Source: an uncultured Clostridia bacterium (GTDB lineage: Bacteria; Bacillota; Clostridia; Oscillospirales; CAG-272). From it: a stretch of 8,297 nucleotides of DNA. Both the position numbers and the translations under genes were made by a program. How positions within the stretch are numbered: position 1 is the stretch's first letter; the number at the start of each line of letters is the position of its first letter. This document shows, piece by piece, positions 5,233 through 8,297 of this stretch. The notes beneath the pieces were generated by a model that worked only from the letters and a program-made list of their open reading frames with translations, did not search any database and was not told the DNA's origin. The DNA is taken from positions 1-8,297 of the forward strand of contig CAMOLD010000052.1 in the NCBI GenBank assembly GCA_946618395.1. The letters run 5' to 3'.

Positions 5233-6295
5233 ATTGCATGACGGAGAACTGATAAATCACGGTATGCGTATAGGTTTCACCCGGATTTAAGATGACGTTG
5301 CCGAATTCGGGATGGTTGACGCTATCCGGCAGCGACTGCGTTTCCAGGCAGAACGCCGTTTGCTTGGCGCGCGGGAAACCGCCTTTTTGCGGGAATTCGG
5401 GGCAATCCATATAGTTGCCGGAATAGAACTGCACGGCGGGTTGATCGGTATAAACGGTCATTGCGCGGCCGGTGTTGGGCTCATAGACCATGATGCGGCG
5501 TTCGGGCGCTTTGGTAGCACCGCCGGCAAAGCAGAAGCAATGGTCATATCCGCCGGCAAGTTTCAGGTCGGGGTCGTCCGCGTCAATATCCTGACCAATG
5601 CGCTTCGGCTCGCGGAAATCAAAGACTGTGCCGTCCACCGGGCGGAATTCGCCGGTGGGGATTTGCGTTTCATCGGTGGGCAGATAGGTGTCGGCATTGA
5701 TTTGCAGCACGTGATCGTGAATCAAACCGGAGGCATAGCCGCCCAGGTTAAAGTAGGTATGGTTGGTCAGCCCAACTGGGGTGCGCTTGTCGGTGACCGC
5801 CTCGTAATGAATGGAGAGCGCGTTGTTGGAAAGCAGGGTGTAAGTCACGGTCACGTCCAGGTTGCCGGGGTAGCCCTCTTCGCCGTCCGGCGAATGGAGC
5901 GTTAAAATCAGCTTGGGCTCATCGCCGTCCACCGGGCGCACGTTCCAAACACGGTAGGAATACCCGACCTTGCCACCGTGGAGCGAGTTTTTGCCGTTGT
6001 TGCAGTAAAGCGAATATTCTTTGCCGTCCAGCGTGAATTTTCCGTTGGCAATGCGGTTGGCGGTTCTGCCCACCAAAGCGCCGAGGTATCCGTCGGCAAG
6101 AACGTAGTCGCGCAGCGAATCATAGCCGGCGGCAACGTCCGAAAAGCGGCCGAATTTATCGGGAACGCGGATGGAAACAACCGCGCCGCCGAACTCGGAA
6201 ATGGTAACGGTCATGCCATTGCGATTTTTCAAGGTGTAGTTGTCAATTCTTTGACCGGTGGTTTCCAGAACGCCGAACTCCTGTTTGGTAATCAT
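5231..6295 (-). CDS. galM: Aldose 1-epimerase (mutarotase, GalM)
   Basis: Interconverts the alpha and beta anomers of galactose and glucose, feeding the Leloir pathway. 354 residues, normal for the family, with no signal peptide, so cytoplasmic. Motifs: GRTANRIANGKF (76-87), NSLHGG (103-108) with His106, TNHTYFNLGG (177-186) with catalytic acid His179, GYDHCF (249-254) with substrate-binding Asp251, QPAVQFYSGN (285-294), and CLETQSLPDSVNHPEF (316-331) with catalytic base Glu318. The ATG at 6295 follows AAAGGA with 9-nt spacing. It is the last gene of the three-gene operon, 42 bp after galE, and a hairpin terminator follows immediately. Some family members act on other aldoses, but the neighbouring galE supports a galactose/glucose role. 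Confidence 0.95.
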   Translation of the reverse strand: MITKQEFGVLETTGQRIDNYTLKNRNGMTVTISEFGGAVVSIRVPDKFGRFSDVAAGYDSLRDYVLADGYLGALVGRTANRIANGKFTLDGKEYSLYCNNGKNSLHGGKVGYSYRVWNVRPVDGDEPKLILTLHSPDGEEGYPGNLDVTVTYTLLSNNALSIHYEAVTDKRTPVGLTNHTYFNLGGYASGLIHDHVLQINADTYLPTDETQIPTGEFRPVDGTVFDFREPKRIGQDIDADDPDLKLAGGYDHCFCFAGGATKAPERRIMVYEPNTGRAMTVYTDQPAVQFYSGNYMDCPEFPQKGGFPRAKQTAFCLETQSLPDSVNHPEFGNVILNPGETYTHTVIYQFSVMQ

Positions 6296-6337
6296 GTTGG
6301 GTTATCCTTTCTGTTTGCAAATTGTCAAATGATAAAA

Positions 6338-7354
6338 TCAATCGCCGTAACCGTTGGGGTTTTTCTTTTGCCAGTTGGCAAGGTCGCGGCACATATCGTC
6401 CAGGTTGTATTCCGCATGCCAGCCAAGAATTTCGGCGGCTTTGGAGGGGTCGGCATAGCAGGCGTCAATGTCGCCGGGGCGGCGGTCAACAATTTTATAG
6501 TTGATCTTCAGCCCGGAAGCCTTCTCGTAGGCGCGCACAATGTCCAAAACCGAATAGCCAACGCCGGTGCCAACGTTAAAATACTCGGTGCCGGTCACCT
6601 TTTTGGCGCGTTCCAGCGCTTTGAGGTGCGCCCGCGCAAGGTCAACCACGTGAATGTAATCGCGCACGCCGGTGCCGTCGGGGGTGTTGTAATCGTTGCC
6701 GAAGACCGAAAGGTAGGGGAGCTGCCCCGCGCCGACCTTGGCAATGTAGGGGAGCAGGTTATTCGGGATTCCGCGCGGATTTTCGCCAATCATGCCGCTT
6801 TTGTGGGCGCCGATGGGGTTGAAATAGCGCAGAATCGAAACGCTCCAAGCGTTGTCCGAAACCCAAACGTCTTTCAAAATGCGCTCAATCATCAATTTGG
6901 TTTCGCCGTAGGGGTTGGTGGTGGAAAGCGGGAAGTCCTCGCGAATGGGGACCGAGGCGGGATTGCCGTAAACGGTTGCGGAGGAGGAGAACACAATGCG
7001 CTTGACGTTGTATTCATTCATCAAAGCAACCAGGTTCAGGGTGGAAAGCAGGTTGTTGCGGTAGTAAAGCTCGGGTTTTGCCACCGATTCGCCAACGGCT
7101 TTCAGCCCGGCAAAGTGAATGACCGAATCCAGATCGGGATTTTCGACAAACACGCGGCGGAGCGCCTCTTTGTCGCAAAGGTCCACGCGGTAAGCGGGAA
7201 AATCCTTGCCGGTAATCTCGCGGATGCGGTCCAGCGCCTTGGGCGAGGAATTGCAAAAGTTGTCGGCAACCACAATATCGTAGCCGGCGTTCAAAAATTC
7301 AACTGCGGTATGCGAGCCGATATAGCCGGCGCCGCCGGTAATGAGAATAGACAT
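6338..7354 (-). CDS. galE: UDP-glucose 4-epimerase (GalE)
   Basis: NAD-dependent short-chain dehydrogenase/reductase-fold enzyme that interconverts UDP-glucose and UDP-galactose (sometimes also UDP-GlcNAc/UDP-GalNAc). 338 residues, the same length as E. coli GalE, with catalytic residues at the same numbers: Ser124 in SSSATVYG (123-130), Tyr149 and Lys153 in NPYGETK (147-153). The N-terminal NAD motif GGAGYIG is at 7-13, with HFAGLKAVGES (80-90) and DYNTPDGTGVRDYIHV (221-236) typical of GalE. The ATG at 7354 has GAGGTG at 6-nt spacing. The gene lies 22 bp after the nucleotidyltransferase gene and 42 bp before galM, clearly one transcription unit. It may supply UDP-galactose for surface glycans as well as galactose catabolism. 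No galK or galT is in the window. Confidence 0.97.
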   Translation of the reverse strand: MSILITGGAGYIGSHTAVEFLNAGYDIVVADNFCNSSPKALDRIREITGKDFPAYRVDLCDKEALRRVFVENPDLDSVIHFAGLKAVGESVAKPELYYRNNLLSTLNLVALMNEYNVKRIVFSSSATVYGNPASVPIREDFPLSTTNPYGETKLMIERILKDVWVSDNAWSVSILRYFNPIGAHKSGMIGENPRGIPNNLLPYIAKVGAGQLPYLSVFGNDYNTPDGTGVRDYIHVVDLARAHLKALERAKKVTGTEYFNVGTGVGYSVLDIVRAYEKASGLKINYKIVDRRPGDIDACYADPSKAAEILGWHAEYNLDDMCRDLANWQKKNPNGYGD

Positions 7355-7376
7355 TCAAAACACCTCTTTCAAAAAA

Positions 7377-8285
7377 TTAAGCCCAAAGGTTTTTGGGATA
7401 TTCGCCGCGCGCGATCAATTCGGCGATCGCCGCTTTGACGCTCGGTTTATCGTCGGGGTAGGTCACGCCCAGCCATTGCGAGGCGGTCGGGTAAACGCGG
7501 ACGTCGCAAAGTCCGGCGTCTTTTTGCTCCTGCACGGCGCTGGGCAGGTAGTATTCGCATTTGGAAAGGTCGGCGGCGTTTGCCTGCCAGAAAGCGCGAA
7601 AACCGGATTCCAGCTTTTCAAACAGGGCGGGGGTAAAGCCCCAGCAGTTCATGGAAACAATGGTGGAAAAGGGAATTTCTTTCCAGTCGCCGTCCGGCGC
7701 AAGATAGGCGGCGGTGCTGTCGTGCTTTTCAATTTTGGTGCGCTCGGTCACGCGGACGAGCATGTTGTTTTCCACTTCGCATTCTCCGCGCGAAACCGTG
7801 CCGTTCTCGGTGAGCGTGTTGCCCAGGCGGAACCCGACCATGCAATGGTGCGCCGGCGTTCCGGCGGTTCCAATGCCCGAAAGATGGGCGGCGAGATGGC
7901 GGAAGGTGTCCTCCCCATAAAAGTCATCGGCGTTGATGACGGCAAACGGGTCGTTCCCAATCGTCTTTGTGGCGCAGTAAACGGCGTGTCCGGTGCCCCA
8001 GGGTTTGACGCGCCCCTGCGGAAGAACAAGACCTTCCGGAAGGTTGTCAAGATCCTGGAACGCATACTCCACGCGAATCTTCTTTTCAATGCGGCTGCCG
8101 ATGGTCTCGCGGAAGATGGCCTCGTTCTCCCGCTTGATCAAGAACACCACGCGGTCAAACCCGGCGCGGATCGCGTCGTAAACCGAAAAATCGATGATGA
8201 AATTACCCGCGTCGGTCATGGGATCCAGCTGTTTGAGCCCGCCGTAGCGCGAACCGAGCCCGGCGGCAAGAATCAATAATGTCAT
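7377..8285 (-). CDS. Sugar-phosphate nucleotidyltransferase (probable UTP-glucose-1-phosphate uridylyltransferase-like)
   Basis: GT-A-fold nucleotidyltransferase of 302 residues that would join a sugar-1-phosphate to an NTP, releasing pyrophosphate. Signature loop LAAGLGSRYGGLKQLDP (6-22) with the conserved G-x-G-x-R and Lys18, PWGTGHA (95-101), and the metal-binding NADDFYG (118-124). It is not a canonical GalU: the usual motif with KEMLP after the G-loop is absent, and it belongs to a separate clade often annotated simply as nucleotidyltransferase. The substrate is not shown by sequence; glucose-1-phosphate with UTP is inferred from the adjoining galE and galM. The ATG at 8285 is preceded by GGGGTG at 4-nt spacing, at the very edge of the window, so the promoter and any earlier operon gene lie outside. 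It is followed after 22 bp by galE. Confidence 0.88.
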   Translation of the reverse strand: MTLLILAAGLGSRYGGLKQLDPMTDAGNFIIDFSVYDAIRAGFDRVVFLIKRENEAIFRETIGSRIEKKIRVEYAFQDLDNLPEGLVLPQGRVKPWGTGHAVYCATKTIGNDPFAVINADDFYGEDTFRHLAAHLSGIGTAGTPAHHCMVGFRLGNTLTENGTVSRGECEVENNMLVRVTERTKIEKHDSTAAYLAPDGDWKEIPFSTIVSMNCWGFTPALFEKLESGFRAFWQANAADLSKCEYYLPSAVQEQKDAGLCDVRVYPTASQWLGVTYPDDKPSVKAAIAELIARGEYPKNLWA

Positions 8286-8297
8286 GATTCACCCCTA

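Noticed and set aside
3428..5290. A 620-residue open frame on the plus strand opposite lepA
   Set aside because: It lies antisense to a clear LepA with all GTPase motifs. Its translation is Gly/Val/Ala-rich, shows no recognisable domain, and it has no credible ribosome binding site. It is a composition-driven shadow frame.
5978..7438. A 486-residue plus-strand open frame opposite galM and galE
   Set aside because: It spans antisense to two well-supported genes and their intergenic gap, with a low-complexity Val/Gly/Ala/Asn translation typical of a shadow frame.
7341..8279. A 312-residue plus-strand open frame opposite the nucleotidyltransferase
   Set aside because: It is antisense to a gene with clear motifs and a ribosome binding site, and its translation has no family features.

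Overview
The window looks like ordinary chromosomal DNA from a Gram-positive bacterium of the class Clostridia, probably an Oscillospiraceae-like gut species. This is an inference. It rests on the strong AGGAGG-type ribosome binding sites, TTG start usage, a LepA and RsmI that read like clostridial or bacillar proteins, a leaderless Amidase_3 enzyme of a kind familiar from that group, and a moderately high GC content judged by eye. Coding density is very high. No RNA gene, insertion sequence, CRISPR array or prophage module is visible. Seven protein genes fill the window, six on the minus strand and one on the plus strand.

Left part (1-2602): an rsmI-nagA pair on the minus strand (16S rRNA 2'-O-methyltransferase, then N-acetylglucosamine-6-phosphate deacetylase) joined by a 4-bp ATGA overlap. 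nagA runs off the left edge. Divergent from it across 74 bp is the only plus-strand gene, a compact zinc N-acetylmuramoyl-L-alanine amidase with no signal peptide.

Middle (2596-5230): a HAD-superfamily phosphatase converges on the amidase with a 7-bp overlap of the coding ends. Upstream of it lies lepA (elongation factor 4). The 133 bp between lepA and the HAD gene are crowded with inverted repeats, including two tandem 26-bp palindromes that differ by one compensated base pair. lepA appears to have its own sigma-A-type promoter, and that promoter overlaps the terminator of the gene upstream. This placement makes the TTG at 5155 the likely lepA start.

Right part (5231-8285): a tight minus-strand operon of a sugar-phosphate nucleotidyltransferase, galE and galM, ended by a hairpin terminator. 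These genes would interconvert galactose and glucose anomers and UDP-sugars (Leloir-type metabolism or supply of UDP-glucose/UDP-galactose for cell-surface glycans). Together with nagA and the amidase, the theme is sugar and cell-wall metabolism beside translation housekeeping.

I did not find a convincing new biological system. The most unusual signals are the covarying tandem palindromes and the promoter-in-terminator arrangement upstream of lepA.
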